A stretch of 64,000 nucleotides of DNA from DASYLJ01 sp964404165 (GTDB lineage Bacteria; Desulfobacterota; Binatia; DP-6): the NCBI GenBank assembly GCA_964404165.1, contig CAYOIZ010000016.1, positions 1 through 64,000 of the forward strand, written 5' to 3'. The notes under the pieces are model-generated. The model was not told the DNA's origin. It made no database searches and saw only the letters and a list, made by a program, of their open reading frames with translations. Numbering within the stretch: position 1 is the first letter of the stretch; each line of letters opens with the position of its first letter. A program made the translations under genes and the position numbers. This document shows, piece after piece, positions 47,918-57,073 of this stretch.

Positions 47918-48843
47918 CCCGCGCGCCGGGCGAGGGCCGCGCGTGCGGTCTCGGCGAGAGCGGGCGCGGACAGGCCGTGTGCCGCCTGCATCCACGCCTG
48001 GCTGCCCGACACGCCGTCGGGCGGCGTGCGTACCCCGCAGCGGACGAGACGCGTGCCGAGCCCGCGCTCGGCGATGATCTCCGCCACCAGCGAGCCCAGC
48101 CCGCCCGAGACGACGTGGGCTTCGACGGTGAGCACCACGGGAACGCGCGCGAGCAGCGCCACCAGGTCGTCGACGGGGGCCGGCTGGATGCTGGCGACGA
48201 CGGCGACGCTCGCGCGCACGCCGCCGGCGGCGAGTGCGTCGGCGGCCTTCACGGCTTCGGGCGTGATGCTGCCGCAGGCGAGCAGCAGTACGTCCTCGCC
48301 CTCGCGTACCGTCTCCGCGCGCCCGGGCCGGAAGCGACCGTCGAGTCCCGGGACCTCGATGCGGTCGTCCTTGCCGATGCGGTAGTAGACCGGGCCCGCC
48401 GTGTCCCACGTGGCCTCGAGGGCCGTCGCCATCTGCCGGTGGTCGGCGGGGGCGACGATGGCGAGTCCGGGCAGCGTGCGCATGACGCCGAGGTCTTCGA
48501 GGGCGTGATGGCTGGTGCCCTGGGGACCGTAGTCGAAGCCGCCGCCGCAGCCGACGATGCGCACCGGCAGGCGATGCCACACCGGGCCGTTGCGGATGAA
48601 CTCGAACGGGCGCAGCGCCGCGAAGGTGGCGATGGAGTAGGCGAACGGCACGAAGCCGGCTTCGGCCATGCCGGTGGCGGTGCCGACCATGTTCTGCTCG
48701 GCGACGCCGAGGTTGAAGAACCGCTCGGGGAAGCGCTCGCTGAACGGCTCGAGCGCCATGTAGCCGAGGTCGCCCGTCAGCAGGACGATGCGCGGATCGT
48801 CGGCGGCGAGGGCGGTGAGGGTGCGGACGAAGGCGCCGCGCAT
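47914..48843 (-). CDS. Transketolase C-terminal half (pyrimidine-binding subunit)
   Basis: 309 residues. The catalytic Glu is in FNLGVAEQNMVGTATGMAEAGFVPFAYSIATFA. FDYGPQGTSHHALEDLGVMRTLPGLAIVAPADHRQ, YYRIGKDD and LLLACGSITPEAVKAADAL belong to the pyrimidine and C-terminal domains. Works with the preceding gene as a split ThDP-dependent transketolase, moving two-carbon units. Split pairs inside sugar operons often act on nucleotide or branched sugars rather than central metabolism (inference). Confidence 0.92.
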   Translation of the reverse strand: MRGAFVRTLTALAADDPRIVLLTGDLGYMALEPFSERFPERFFNLGVAEQNMVGTATGMAEAGFVPFAYSIATFAALRPFEFIRNGPVWHRLPVRIVGCGGGFDYGPQGTSHHALEDLGVMRTLPGLAIVAPADHRQMATALEATWDTAGPVYYRIGKDDRIEVPGLDGRFRPGRAETVREGEDVLLLACGSITPEAVKAADALAAGGVRASVAVVASIQPAPVDDLVALLARVPVVLTVEAHVVSGGLGSLVAEIIAERGLGTRLVRCGVRTPPDGVSGSQAWMQAAHGLSAPALAETARAALARRAG

Positions 48844-48847
48844 GGCT

Positions 48848-49660
48848 TCAGCCCCCCGCCTCGATCTCGGCCATGGCCTGCGCGTATTCGGCGTCCGACA
48901 TGGGGCTGTAGTGCCATTTGATCTGGCGCTCCATGTACGAGACGCCCTTGCCGAAGACGGTGCGCGCGATCAGCACGTGCGGCGGGCCGTGGACGGTGTC
49001 GAGACGGCCGATGGTGGCGGCGATGCCGGCGATATCGTGCCCGTCGACGACGTGGACGTCCCACCCGAAGGCGCGCCAGCGGTCGTCGAGGGGTGAGAGC
49101 GAGAGGACGTCGTCGGTGTAGCCGAGCGCCTGCTGGCCGTTGGCGTCGACCATGACCACGAGGCTCGCCAGCGCATGGTGGTTCGCCACCATGACCGACT
49201 CCCACACCGAGCCCTCGTTGCACTCGGCGTCGCTCAGCAGGACGAAGGTGCGCCGTGCCGAGCCCTGCATCCGCGCGGCGAGGGCGGCACCGACGCCGAA
49301 GGTGATGCCGTGGCCGAGCGAGCCGGTGGAGAAGTCGATGCCGGGGAGCACGTGCTCGGGATGGACCCCGAGCAGGCTGCCCTCACCGCAGTAGGTGTCG
49401 AGCTGCTCGCGCGGGATGACGCCGCGGATGGCCAGCGCGGCGTACACCGCGAGCACCGCGTGCCCCTTCGAGAGCACGAAGCGATCGCGGTCGGGGTGGT
49501 CCGGCGACGGTATCCGCAGCACGTGCCCGTAGAGCGCGGCCACGAGGTCGGCGACGGACAGTGCCGAGCCGATGTGGCCAACGCCCGCACGCTTGGACTG
49601 CTGGAGAATGGCCCGCCGGAGGGCCGCTCCGGTGAGCTCTGGTGCGGCGGCAGGAGGCAT
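48848..49660 (-). CDS. Transketolase N-terminal half (ThDP-binding subunit)
   Basis: 270 residues from ATG 49660. SKRAGVGHIGSALSVADLVAALYG, FVLSKGHAVLAVYAAL, STGSLGHGITFGVGAALAARM and the ThDP/Mg motif LLSDAECNEGSVWES (usual GDGE-x-N replaced by SDAECN) followed by VVMVDANGQQALGYTDDV. Forms the other half of the active site with the next gene, 4 bp downstream. First gene of the seven-gene minus-strand operon. Confidence 0.92.
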   Translation of the reverse strand: MPPAAAPELTGAALRRAILQQSKRAGVGHIGSALSVADLVAALYGHVLRIPSPDHPDRDRFVLSKGHAVLAVYAALAIRGVIPREQLDTYCGEGSLLGVHPEHVLPGIDFSTGSLGHGITFGVGAALAARMQGSARRTFVLLSDAECNEGSVWESVMVANHHALASLVVMVDANGQQALGYTDDVLSLSPLDDRWRAFGWDVHVVDGHDIAGIAATIGRLDTVHGPPHVLIARTVFGKGVSYMERQIKWHYSPMSDAEYAQAMAEIEAGG

Positions 49661-49740
49661 GCGCGGACGATGGTCGTAAGCCGCACCGCGTCGGCTTGTC
49701 AACCTCGGAACGCATGGTGGCTGCGCGCGCAGTCACGCCC

Positions 49741-49911
49741 TCATGGGACCGGCCCGGGTGCCCGTCCGGTGAGCAGCGCGATCAGCAGGAAGAGGACGGC
49801 GATGCCGACCAGGAAGTAGCCGATCTGGGCGGACATTCCGGCCACCCCGCGGGCGCCGAGGAGCGCCGCGATGACGGCGACCACGAAGAACATCAGTGCG
49901 TACTGCAGCAT
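49741..49911 (-). CDS. DUF1328 (UPF0391) small membrane protein
   Basis: 56 residues, found by direct reading. Two membrane helices: LQYALMFFVVAVIAALLGARG, then a short turn with GMSAQI and GYFLVGIAVLFLLIALLTGR. Opening and turn match YtjA/DUF1328 proteins, which are short inner-membrane proteins linked to envelope stress. Function unknown. It starts 4 bases after the CopG-type gene, so the two form an operon. Confidence 0.85.
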   Translation of the reverse strand: MLQYALMFFVVAVIAALLGARGVAGMSAQIGYFLVGIAVLFLLIALLTGRAPGPVP

Positions 49912-49915
49912 CTCG

Positions 49916-50095
49916 TCACCTTCCTGCGGCGCGCCGGCGCGAGGGCGCCGTGCGGGTCCGCTTCTCGAGGTAGGCCCGTATCGCCTCCCGTACCAGCTCC
50001 GAGCGGGTGCGATCCTCGGAGCGGCGGGCGCGCTCGATCTTCGCGAGCATCGCCGGCGGGAGAGAGATGGTCATCGTGTCGCGTGTTCTCGCCAT
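49916..50095 (-). CDS. CopG-type ribbon-helix-helix DNA-binding protein
   Basis: 59 residues, found by direct reading. MTISLPPAMLAKIERARRS is the beta strand and first helix; RTRSELVREAIRAYLEKR the second helix of the ribbon-helix-helix fold, with a basic tail. A perfect ribosome site AGGAGG lies 7 bases before ATG 50095. No toxin gene is beside it, so it is an orphan regulator, probably autoregulating this operon. Confidence 0.85.
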   Translation of the reverse strand: MARTRDTMTISLPPAMLAKIERARRSEDRTRSELVREAIRAYLEKRTRTAPSRRRAAGR

Positions 50096-50339
50096 GCATC
50101 GTCCTCCTTCTCTGCCCGTGTCGCAGTGCAGCGAGATGGTTAGCTGTGCGCGCGCCGGGCGCCGACCATTGCGAGGGCCGTGCCAGGGCTGTGGCCGCGT
50201 CGATGGGTCCCTCTCGTGGCGAGGCGTGTAAATCGGGCGGCCGGCGCGCGGTAACGTCTACAAACGCCGTCCTGGGTACCGGGTACCACCCATCGTCAGG
50301 GTTTTCGTTTTTCGGCGCTCCGTGCCAGGCTGGGCCGCG

Positions 50340-51140
50340 ATGAAGACCCTGCTGCTCGCTCTCCTGACGACCGGTCTGACCGTGGTGCCAGCGCTGGCCG
50401 GGACCATCAGCATGAACATCTCGCAGTCGGCCGAGCTGCGCGACGGATCGCTGGTGGTGAAGGTCAACGTCAGCAACTCCGGCGACGAGGCCGCGCTGGC
50501 CGTGACGCCGGTGCTGCGGTTCCGCGACGCCGAGATCCGTGGCAAGGGGCAGGCGACGCTCGAGCCGAAGGGCGTCTTCGAGGAGGAGCTGCGACTCCCG
50601 GCCGGCGATCTGACGCCCGGACGCTGGCCGTATCGACTGGCCGTCGACTACACCGACGGCAACCAGTACCCGTTCCAGGCCCTGCAGTCGCAGGTCGTCC
50701 TGCTCGGCAACCCGGCGCCGGCGAAGGTGGCGGTGCCGACGGTCACGGCGGAGCCCATCGCCGGCTCGGGTGATCTCACCGTCACGCTCAAGAATCTCAC
50801 CGACGCCGAGCAGAAGGCGACGGTGTCCGTGCTCGTGCCGGACGGTCTCGAGGCCGAGTCGAAGAGCATGGCGGCCACGTTGCCGGCGTGGGCCGAGCAG
50901 AAGATGGACATCGGCATCACGAACCGCGCCGCGCTCGCGGGCAGCCGGTACCCGGTGTTCGTCGCCGTCGAATACGACGATGCCGGTGTGCACCAGGCGG
51001 TCGTCGCGCGCGGCATGGTGGAGATCGTCGGCTCGGACTCGTTCCTCGACCGCAACGCGCGCTACCTGGTGTGGGGCGCGGTGGGGCTGGTGGTGCTGTG
51101 GCTCGGCATGGTCGCGGCGCGATCCTTGGGCCGGCGCTAG
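50340..51140 (+). CDS. Exported protein with NEW3-like beta-sandwich repeats and C-terminal membrane anchor
   Basis: 266 residues: signal peptide (LLLALLTTGLTVVPALAG), two Ig/NEW3-like beta domains (~25-125, with VKVNVSNSGDEAALAVTPVLRF, and ~130-230, with LTVTLKNLTDAEQKATVSVLVPDGLE), then a C-terminal membrane helix (LVWGAVGLVVLWLGMVAA) ending RSLGRR. The layout is that of periplasmic-domain proteins of exopolysaccharide or pilus-like systems. No catalytic motif. The 244-bp gap before it (50096-50339) holds the CopG promoter side and nothing else I recognise. Confidence 0.8.
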   Translation: MKTLLLALLTTGLTVVPALAGTISMNISQSAELRDGSLVVKVNVSNSGDEAALAVTPVLRFRDAEIRGKGQATLEPKGVFEEELRLPAGDLTPGRWPYRLAVDYTDGNQYPFQALQSQVVLLGNPAPAKVAVPTVTAEPIAGSGDLTVTLKNLTDAEQKATVSVLVPDGLEAESKSMAATLPAWAEQKMDIGITNRAALAGSRYPVFVAVEYDDAGVHQAVVARGMVEIVGSDSFLDRNARYLVWGAVGLVVLWLGMVAARSLGRR

Positions 51141-51322
51141 CGGCACTGCTCGTCGTGGGGCTCGTCGCGTGCGAGCACATGGCGAGCGAGCCGCCGTCGA
51201 GCGTGTGCACGACGCTGGGCGCGCAGTGCCAGCTCGAGCGCGGGCCGCTCGGGGTGTGCGAGTCGGCGACGTGTCCGCCGGGCGGAGCGCCGCCGTGCTT
51301 CACCTGCATCTCGCAGCACTGA
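51098..51322 (+). CDS. Small lipoprotein
   Basis: 74 residues from GTG 51098, overlapping the previous gene by 43 bp. A basic start and hydrophobic core (ILGPALAALLVVGLVAC) end in a lipobox-like LVAC, followed by a Cys-rich mature part: SVCTTLGAQC, GVCESATCPPG and PCFTCISQH. Lipidation at Cys is an inference from the lipobox. The start is only tentative. Confidence 0.5.
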   Translation: MARHGRGAILGPALAALLVVGLVACEHMASEPPSSVCTTLGAQCQLERGPLGVCESATCPPGGAPPCFTCISQH

Positions 51323-51332
51323 CGTCGGGCGG

Positions 51333-51707
51333 CTACGACACGACGTGGGCGACGCCGATCTCGGTCGCGAGCGCCGCGAGACTCGCGTCTGCCGTCCAGA
51401 GCCGGGCGGATGCGACGAGGGCGGACGCGAGGAGATGTGCGTCGATCCAGCCGATCCCCCGCCCCGCCAGCTTGCGCACCCGCACCATCTCTACGACCTC
51501 TCCATGGGGGATCGTCGGCGCGCGGGCGATGACGTCGTAGCTCGCCAGGAGACTGGCGCGTCCGCTGCGATCGCCGACGAGCAGCTCGCCGAACACGAAC
51601 TCGTGCGACAGTATCTCCGCGCTGTCGATGAGCGCGTCGAGCTCGCGGGCGAAGGGTTCGCGTCCAGCGAGGAAGCGAATCCATACCGAGGTATCGACCA
51701 GGACCAT
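51333..51707 (-). CDS. vapC: VapC-type PIN-domain toxin
   Basis: 124 residues with the PIN acidic residues Asp5 (MVLVDTSVWI), Glu41 (HEFVFGELL), Asp89 (GIGWIDAHLLASAL) and Asp107 (LWTADASLAAL), which bind Mg for RNase activity. VapC proteins cut tRNA or rRNA when free of antitoxin (family knowledge). Its ATG overlaps the VapB stop (TGATG), the normal coupling. Complete, so probably functional. Confidence 0.92.
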   Translation of the reverse strand: MVLVDTSVWIRFLAGREPFARELDALIDSAEILSHEFVFGELLVGDRSGRASLLASYDVIARAPTIPHGEVVEMVRVRKLAGRGIGWIDAHLLASALVASARLWTADASLAALATEIGVAHVVS

Positions 51708-51910
51708 CAGGCGATGCGTGACCGCAGGCGGCGTCGGGGGATGTCCTTCGCCGTGGGTTCGGAGCCGCGAAGCGCCCGAAGTCGTTGATGTGCTGCGTGA
51801 CGTATCAACGCTTCGAGGCCGAGACGCACGGTGTCGGTGTCCGTCGTTGCGCCGCACACACCCCGAGCTTCGGCGAGGAGTCGCTCGTCGATGTGAAGCG
51901 TCTTCTTCAT
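51707..51910 (-). CDS. vapB: VapB-type antitoxin
   Basis: 67 residues, MKKTLHIDERLLAEARGV with TTDTDTVRLGLEALIRHAA then an RLRALRGSEP-type C-terminus, the DUF2191/VapB pattern: an N-terminal ribbon-helix-helix for operator binding and a C-terminal arm that blocks the toxin. ATG 51910 was chosen over an upstream in-frame start at 51949 because it gives the family's MKKTLHID opening. Confidence 0.88.
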   Translation of the reverse strand: MKKTLHIDERLLAEARGVCGATTDTDTVRLGLEALIRHAAHQRLRALRGSEPTAKDIPRRRLRSRIA

Positions 51911-51971
51911 GACCAATCGCTGCCATACTGAGATGGCACTTTCAACCATACTTCAGGACCTGGAGCGGCCA

Positions 51972-54076
51972 TCACGACAAGAGCCGACTCGCCATCGCTC
52001 CCAGCGACCCGCGCAGGCGCCGCGCCGTGGCGGTGTAACGCCACGAGCGCGACGACACGACGGCAGCGAGGCCGTCGCGCGTCGCCGCCAGCTCGGCTTC
52101 GAGGCGATCGCTCTCCGCACCGAGCGCTGACGCTACCACCGCAGGGTCGCGCCGTGCCGGGGCGGTCGTCGTGCCGGTGAACATGGCGACCGCGTCCATC
52201 GGACCGACGAACGCGAAGCGCCGTGCCTGCGGATGCCGAAGCAGGTAGTCCAGGTTGGCGAGCAGCGCCGTCCGGTGTGGGCCGATGCCCATGTCGGAGC
52301 GCGCCAACGGTGTCAGGTACGGCCGCTCCCGTTCGGCGAGGTTCTGCTCCACGATGGCCGCGAAAGTCGCCGGCGGGTCCCACAGCGCGAGCCGCATGTA
52401 GGGGACGTCGCGCGTGCCGTCGGCGAGGACGGCGCGATGCCAGGGGGCCGCCGTCGCCGGCGCGGGTGAGACGAGCGCCCCCGAGCTCTGCGGCAGCATC
52501 CACAGGGATCCGCCATCGCCCGGCTCGCGGAAGTCTGCAGCCGACGGTTGGAACAGGGCGCGCGGTGCGGAGCGGTAGTCGGGCATCGCGCCCGTGCGGC
52601 GGTCCTCGAGGTTGCCGAAGGGCACCGGGGGGAGCCCCGGCTCGATCGTGAGGTCGACGCGGACACCGAGCCCGACGAGCTGTTGGATCACGGCGTCGTC
52701 CAGGTAGCGATCGCCGAAGCGGAAGGCGCGGCACGGATGCCCGACGGCGGCGGCGAAGGCGCGGGCACCGGTGTCGACGCAGGTGGCCACCCAGGCCGGA
52801 TCGCCTTGATCGACCAGCCAAACCTGCTCGGCGTCGAGCCAACGCGCCGGGTGGACATGGAGCCCGAGCTCGTCGCCGGCGCGATAGGTCCGCTCCGCGA
52901 GCCGCGCATAGTGCCGCACCGACCACGCGGCGTCGCCGTAGCCGTCCGCGACGCTCGGGTCCATGCGATGGAACCACGCGACCCGGGCGGGACGCCGCGT
53001 GGCGTGCGCCAGTGCCGGACGCAGCTCGTCCATCAGCGCGACGAGCCCTTCGTAGCCGAGCCACGGACGACGGCCGCTCCGTTCGACGTGCCGGGTGTCG
53101 GGCTCGACGTCGAGGCAGACCACGACGGGAATGACGTCGTCGGTGCGACGCGGCGTCGCCGCGCGTGCCGTGTGCGCCGCGAAGTGTCGCGCGGACTGCT
53201 CGAGCACCGGCGCGCAGACGTCGGGCACGTTGCCGTAGCAGCGCATCGGGCGTGACGGCGGCCGGAAGGGCTCGCCGCGGAGCCGCTCGTACTGCGCCGC
53301 GAACGCGGCCAGGAGCGCGTCGTCGTGGCGGTTCGTCGCCACCCCGCCGTGGAGCTGGTGGAAGGTGCCTTCACCGAGCAGCACGATCGGCGTGGCACCC
53401 GGGTGCTCGCTGGCACGACGGTGGAAGTCGAGGTTCGCGAAGCCGCGCCCGGCAGGTCGAAGCGCGTGTCGAAGCCGCCGAGCGCCTCCCACGTCCGTCG
53501 GCGCAGGAAGACGGCGTTGCTTTCCGCCGCCGGCAGGAACCAGCCGCCCGCGCTCGATTCGGAGAGGGTGGCGATGCGGAAGAGCTCGTAGCCGTCGGCC
53601 TGCCAGTCGATGCTCGCGAGCAGGGCGTCCTCGGCGACGCGGTCGTAGCCGGCGGCCTGGCTGCGGTGCTGGACGTCGGGACCGAGGTGCCAGCCGAGGC
53701 TCGTGATCACCGGTTCGTCGGCGAGGCGTGCGGCTTCGATGGCGCGTGCCAGCAGGCCGGGGCTCGCCATCCGCGCGCCGTCGATCATGATGCCGAGCAG
53801 GTCGCCGCGGGCGTGTGCGACGCCGTGCGCGATCGCCGCCACGGGTGACGGAGACGTGGTGGCGAGCCGCAGATGGCGCACGTTCGCGGGCAGCGAATCG
53901 ATGACGTGGTCGGGCAGCGGCTGCGTCGACCCGTTGTCGACGACGAGCACCTCGTAGTCGGCGGCGGCGAGCTCGCGCTGATGGCTCGGCGACAGCGTGC
54001 GCAGCGTACGCGGTGCCTCTCGCACCATGTCGAAGACCACCACCACCACCGAGAGGACGGGCGCCCGCATGGTCAT
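51972..54076 (-). pseudogene. GT2 glycosyltransferase-polysaccharide-deacetylase-like gene split by a frameshift
   Basis: Two frames together make one protein of about 700 residues. Frame one (from ATG 54076) encodes the GT2 domain: LSVVVVVFDMVREAPRTL, VLVVDNGST, GIMIDGARMASPGLL, FLRRRTWEALGGFDTRFDLPG. Exactly there the conserved continuation (GFANLDFHRRASEHPGA, then LLGEGTFHQLHGG) jumps to a second frame. Restoring one G within 53444-53451 would give LPGGGFANLDF, the usual family motif. Frame two continues with a deacetylase-like domain (CLDVEPDTRHVE, ELGLHVHPARWL, FRFGDRYLDDAVI) and a Ser-Arg-Ser-Trp helical tail. A real lesion or an assembly error in a GC run are both possible. Confidence 0.75.
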
Positions 54077-54116
54077 CGAGAACCATGCGACATGGCGGAC
54101 TGCAAGGTCTCTTCGC

Positions 54117-54800
54117 CTAGCGTACCTGGTCGCGCGTCTCGCCGAGGGACAACGCCACGAGCCGCGCGACGGTGATGGCGAGATACAGCTGCCCGGTGAC
54201 CGCCTCGAGCCAGGCGAGCGTGCGAGCGACCGCGGTGGTCGGTGTGATGTCACCGTAGCCGAGCGTCGTCAGGGTGACGAACGACAGGTAGGTGAAGTGC
54301 GCCAGGCTCACGGTGCTCGGGTGGGTGTGCGCAGGGAAGCCGAACGAGCCGGGGACGACCGCCTCCAGGGTCTCGTATACCTTCGCCCAGGCGAGTCCGA
54401 TCATGAGGTAGACGCAGATCGCGCCGACGATGCGATCGCCCACGGCTCGTTGCGGTCGCATGACCCCCGTGTACGTTCGCCACACGACCAGTCCCGCGAG
54501 CAGCGCCACGACGCCGCTGGCGGCGACCGGCAGGTGCCCGATCCGCACGTTCACTTTCAGCGCGCTCAGCACGATGACGGCTCCGGCGAGCGCCACGGCG
54601 ACGACCCCCTTCATCCGTCGCTCGCGCAGTTCCGTCACGGCCGCGACGACGACGAGCGTCAGCAGTGCGGCGTCGACGGGTGGCTCGTACGTGCTTCCCG
54701 CGGCAGCGGCGATACCTCCGAAGTACAGGAGGAGCGACAGCAGAAGCAGCCGCAACCGACCCGGCGCGAGGACAGAATCCGCGAAAGGCGTCGTCATCAC
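54117..54800 (-). CDS. Potassium-channel-like two-pore-helix membrane protein
   Basis: 227 residues with about six hydrophobic segments. The pore region FTYLSFVTLTTLGYGDITP contains the TLGYGD selectivity filter (a common variant of TVGYGD), followed by an inner helix (LEAVTGQLYLAITVARLV). The C-terminus is short with no RCK or cyclic-nucleotide domain, so gating is not evident. Fits small Ion_trans_2 proteins. ATG 54800 and 54797 are equivalent candidates. Confidence 0.88.
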   Translation of the reverse strand: MMTTPFADSVLAPGRLRLLLLSLLLYFGGIAAAAGSTYEPPVDAALLTLVVVAAVTELRERRMKGVVAVALAGAVIVLSALKVNVRIGHLPVAASGVVALLAGLVVWRTYTGVMRPQRAVGDRIVGAICVYLMIGLAWAKVYETLEAVVPGSFGFPAHTHPSTVSLAHFTYLSFVTLTTLGYGDITPTTAVARTLAWLEAVTGQLYLAITVARLVALSLGETRDQVR

Positions 54801-54961
54801 CAGGCGGCTCCGTCCCTAGCAGAGTGCAATCGCATCCCTCAAGGAGGTGGCGGCGCCGGCGTCGAGAGATGCCGCGACACGTCGATGGTCCGACCGACGG
54901 CCGATGCCCCCGGCAGTGGTTCGCCTGGCCAGGCGCGTGGCCCCTGCAGTATGGTCACGCC

Positions 54962-57073
54962 ATGCGCGAGCCCCACACGGTCGCCACCTTTTGCCGCGTC
55001 TGCGAGCCGGCGTGCGGGCTGCTGGCCCACGTCGACGGCGAGCGGCTGACCAAGGTCGCGCCCGACGCCGATCATCCGATCTCGCGCGGCTGGGCCTGCA
55101 ACAAGGGCATCGCGACCTTCGACATCCATCACGATCCGGACCGGCTGAACCACCCGATGAAGCGCATCGCGCCGGGCCGGTTCGAGCCCATCGGGTGGGA
55201 CCAGGCCCTCGCCGAGATTTCGGAGAAGCTGCGCGCCATCCATGCGGCGCGCGGGCACTGGGCCACCGCGATGTACGTCGGCAATCCCACCGCCTTCAAC
55301 GCGTTGATCGGCGTCGGCCTGACGCCGTTCGTCGCGGGGCTCGGGACGCGCCAGGTCTACACGTCGGGCACGCAGGACTGCAGCAACAAGTTCGCCGGCA
55401 GCGAGAGCGTGTTCGGCTCGAGCACGATCCATCCCATCCCCGACTTCGATCACACGAACTATCTGCTCGTGCTGGGCTCGAATCCGGGCGTGTCGCACAT
55501 GAGCTTCGTCTCGATCGCCGACCCCATCAACGTCCTGCGGGACATGGAGCGGCGCGGGGCGCAGGTCGTGTTCGTCAATCCGCGACGGATCGAGTCGGTG
55601 AAGTCGGGCGTCGGTTCGCTGGTGATGATCCGGCCCGACACCGACGTCTACTTCCTGGCCTCGCTGCTGCACGCGATCGATCGCCAGGGTGGGTTCGACG
55701 CGGACGTGCTCGCGACGCACGGGCGCCACGTCGACGAGCTGCGACGCGTCCTGGCGCGCTACCCAGCCGAGCGCACCGCGGCGGTGACGGGCATCGCCGT
55801 CGAGACCGTCGAGCGCATCGCCACCGCGTGGCGCACGGCCGACGGCGCGTCGGTGACGATGTCGACCGGCGTCAACATGGGGCGCCAGGGCACGCTCGCG
55901 TACTGGCTGGTGCACATGCTGTCGTTCTGCACCGGCAACCTCGACCGGCGGGGCGGCAACATCGAGTCGGTCGGCTACTACCCCTCCGCACCGCGTGCGG
56001 GCGCGTCCGATCCGACGCAGTCCTGGTTCGAGAGCCGCTTCGGCCGCCTGCGCCACGTGCGCGGGTCGTTGCCCGGCAATCTGCTGGCGGACGACCTGCT
56101 CACGCCTGGGCCCGAGCAGCCGCGCGCACTCTTCGTCGTCGCCGGCAACCCGATGCTGTCGGTGGGTGGCGAGTCACGCATGGCGGCGGCGCTCGACGGC
56201 CTCGAGCTGCTCGTCTGCGTCGACCTCTATCGCAACGCCACCGGCGAGCACGCGCACTATCTCCTGCCCGCCACCGACCAGTTCGAGCGCGCCGACGTCA
56301 CCTACGCCGGCCTCGGCCTGCAGCACCGCCCGCACGTCCAGCTCACCGAGCGCGTCGTGCCGCCGCAGCACGAGCGCCGCGAGGAGTGGTGGACGTTCGG
56401 CCGTCTGGCGCAGGCGCTCGGCTTCCGCGGGCCGTTCGACGCCGGTGACGCCCCCGATCCGTTCGCGCGGATCGAGCGCATGCTCGCCCGCGGCGGCCGG
56501 TCGCTGGCGGAGCTGCGCGACCAGCCCCGCGGCGTCGTGCTGCCGCCGGTGACCCCGGGCCGGTTCTACGACGAGCAGCTCGCGACGACGGACGGGCGCG
56601 TCGACTGCTGTCCGGCGCTCTTCGCCGACGCCATCGAGGCCATGGAGCGACAGCTCGTGGACCTGGCGGCCGAGGCGGCGCCGGCGCTGCGGCTCATCAC
56701 CAAGCGCGACCGCTTCATGCACAACTCCTGGTTCCACAACGTCGACACGCTGACGCGCGGCGAGCGCGGCCGGAACTGGCTCTTCATGCACCCCGACGAT
56801 GCCACGCGCCTCGGGCTGCACGACGGGCAGGTGGTGCGCGTGCGCTCGGCGAGTGGCGAGGTGGAGCTGCCGCTCAAGTGCGACGCCGACCTGATGCCGG
56901 GCGTGGTCGCCGCCACCCATGGCTGGGGCCACGCGCACACCGGCATGCAGCTCGCGCGCGAGCGCCCGGGCGCCAACGTGAACCGGCTGCTGCCGACGGG
57001 CCTCGGCAGCTTCGATCCGCTCAGCAACCAGGCGCACATGACCGGCATCGCGGTCGAGGTGACGGCGACCTGA
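54962..57073 (+). CDS. Molybdopterin-dependent oxidoreductase (DMSO reductase family)
   Basis: 703 residues. The N-terminal iron-sulfur site is Cys11-x2-Cys14-x3-Cys18 with Cys46 (CRVCEPACGL, WACNKG). Downstream: TSGTQDCSNKFAGSESVFGS near the molybdenum site, LLVLGSNPGVSH, FVNPRRIESVKS, RPDTDVYFLASLLHAI, GNPMLSVGG, YLLPATDQFERADVTYAGLG and, at the C-terminus, HNSWFHNVDTLTRG and GLHDGQVVRVRSASGEVELP of the dinucleotide-binding domain. No Tat signal, so probably cytosolic. Substrate unknown. The Mo ligand is not certain from sequence. A glycosyltransferase starts at its stop. Confidence 0.9.
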   Translation: MREPHTVATFCRVCEPACGLLAHVDGERLTKVAPDADHPISRGWACNKGIATFDIHHDPDRLNHPMKRIAPGRFEPIGWDQALAEISEKLRAIHAARGHWATAMYVGNPTAFNALIGVGLTPFVAGLGTRQVYTSGTQDCSNKFAGSESVFGSSTIHPIPDFDHTNYLLVLGSNPGVSHMSFVSIADPINVLRDMERRGAQVVFVNPRRIESVKSGVGSLVMIRPDTDVYFLASLLHAIDRQGGFDADVLATHGRHVDELRRVLARYPAERTAAVTGIAVETVERIATAWRTADGASVTMSTGVNMGRQGTLAYWLVHMLSFCTGNLDRRGGNIESVGYYPSAPRAGASDPTQSWFESRFGRLRHVRGSLPGNLLADDLLTPGPEQPRALFVVAGNPMLSVGGESRMAAALDGLELLVCVDLYRNATGEHAHYLLPATDQFERADVTYAGLGLQHRPHVQLTERVVPPQHERREEWWTFGRLAQALGFRGPFDAGDAPDPFARIERMLARGGRSLAELRDQPRGVVLPPVTPGRFYDEQLATTDGRVDCCPALFADAIEAMERQLVDLAAEAAPALRLITKRDRFMHNSWFHNVDTLTRGERGRNWLFMHPDDATRLGLHDGQVVRVRSASGEVELPLKCDADLMPGVVAATHGWGHAHTGMQLARERPGANVNRLLPTGLGSFDPLSNQAHMTGIAVEVTAT

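Noticed and set aside
50254..50300. Tandem GGGTACC near 50280 as an operator
   Set aside because: Only two short GC-rich copies without clear symmetry relative to a promoter; not enough support.
54250..54483. 77-codon minus-strand frame within the channel gene
   Set aside because: Out-of-frame shadow of the potassium-channel-like gene.
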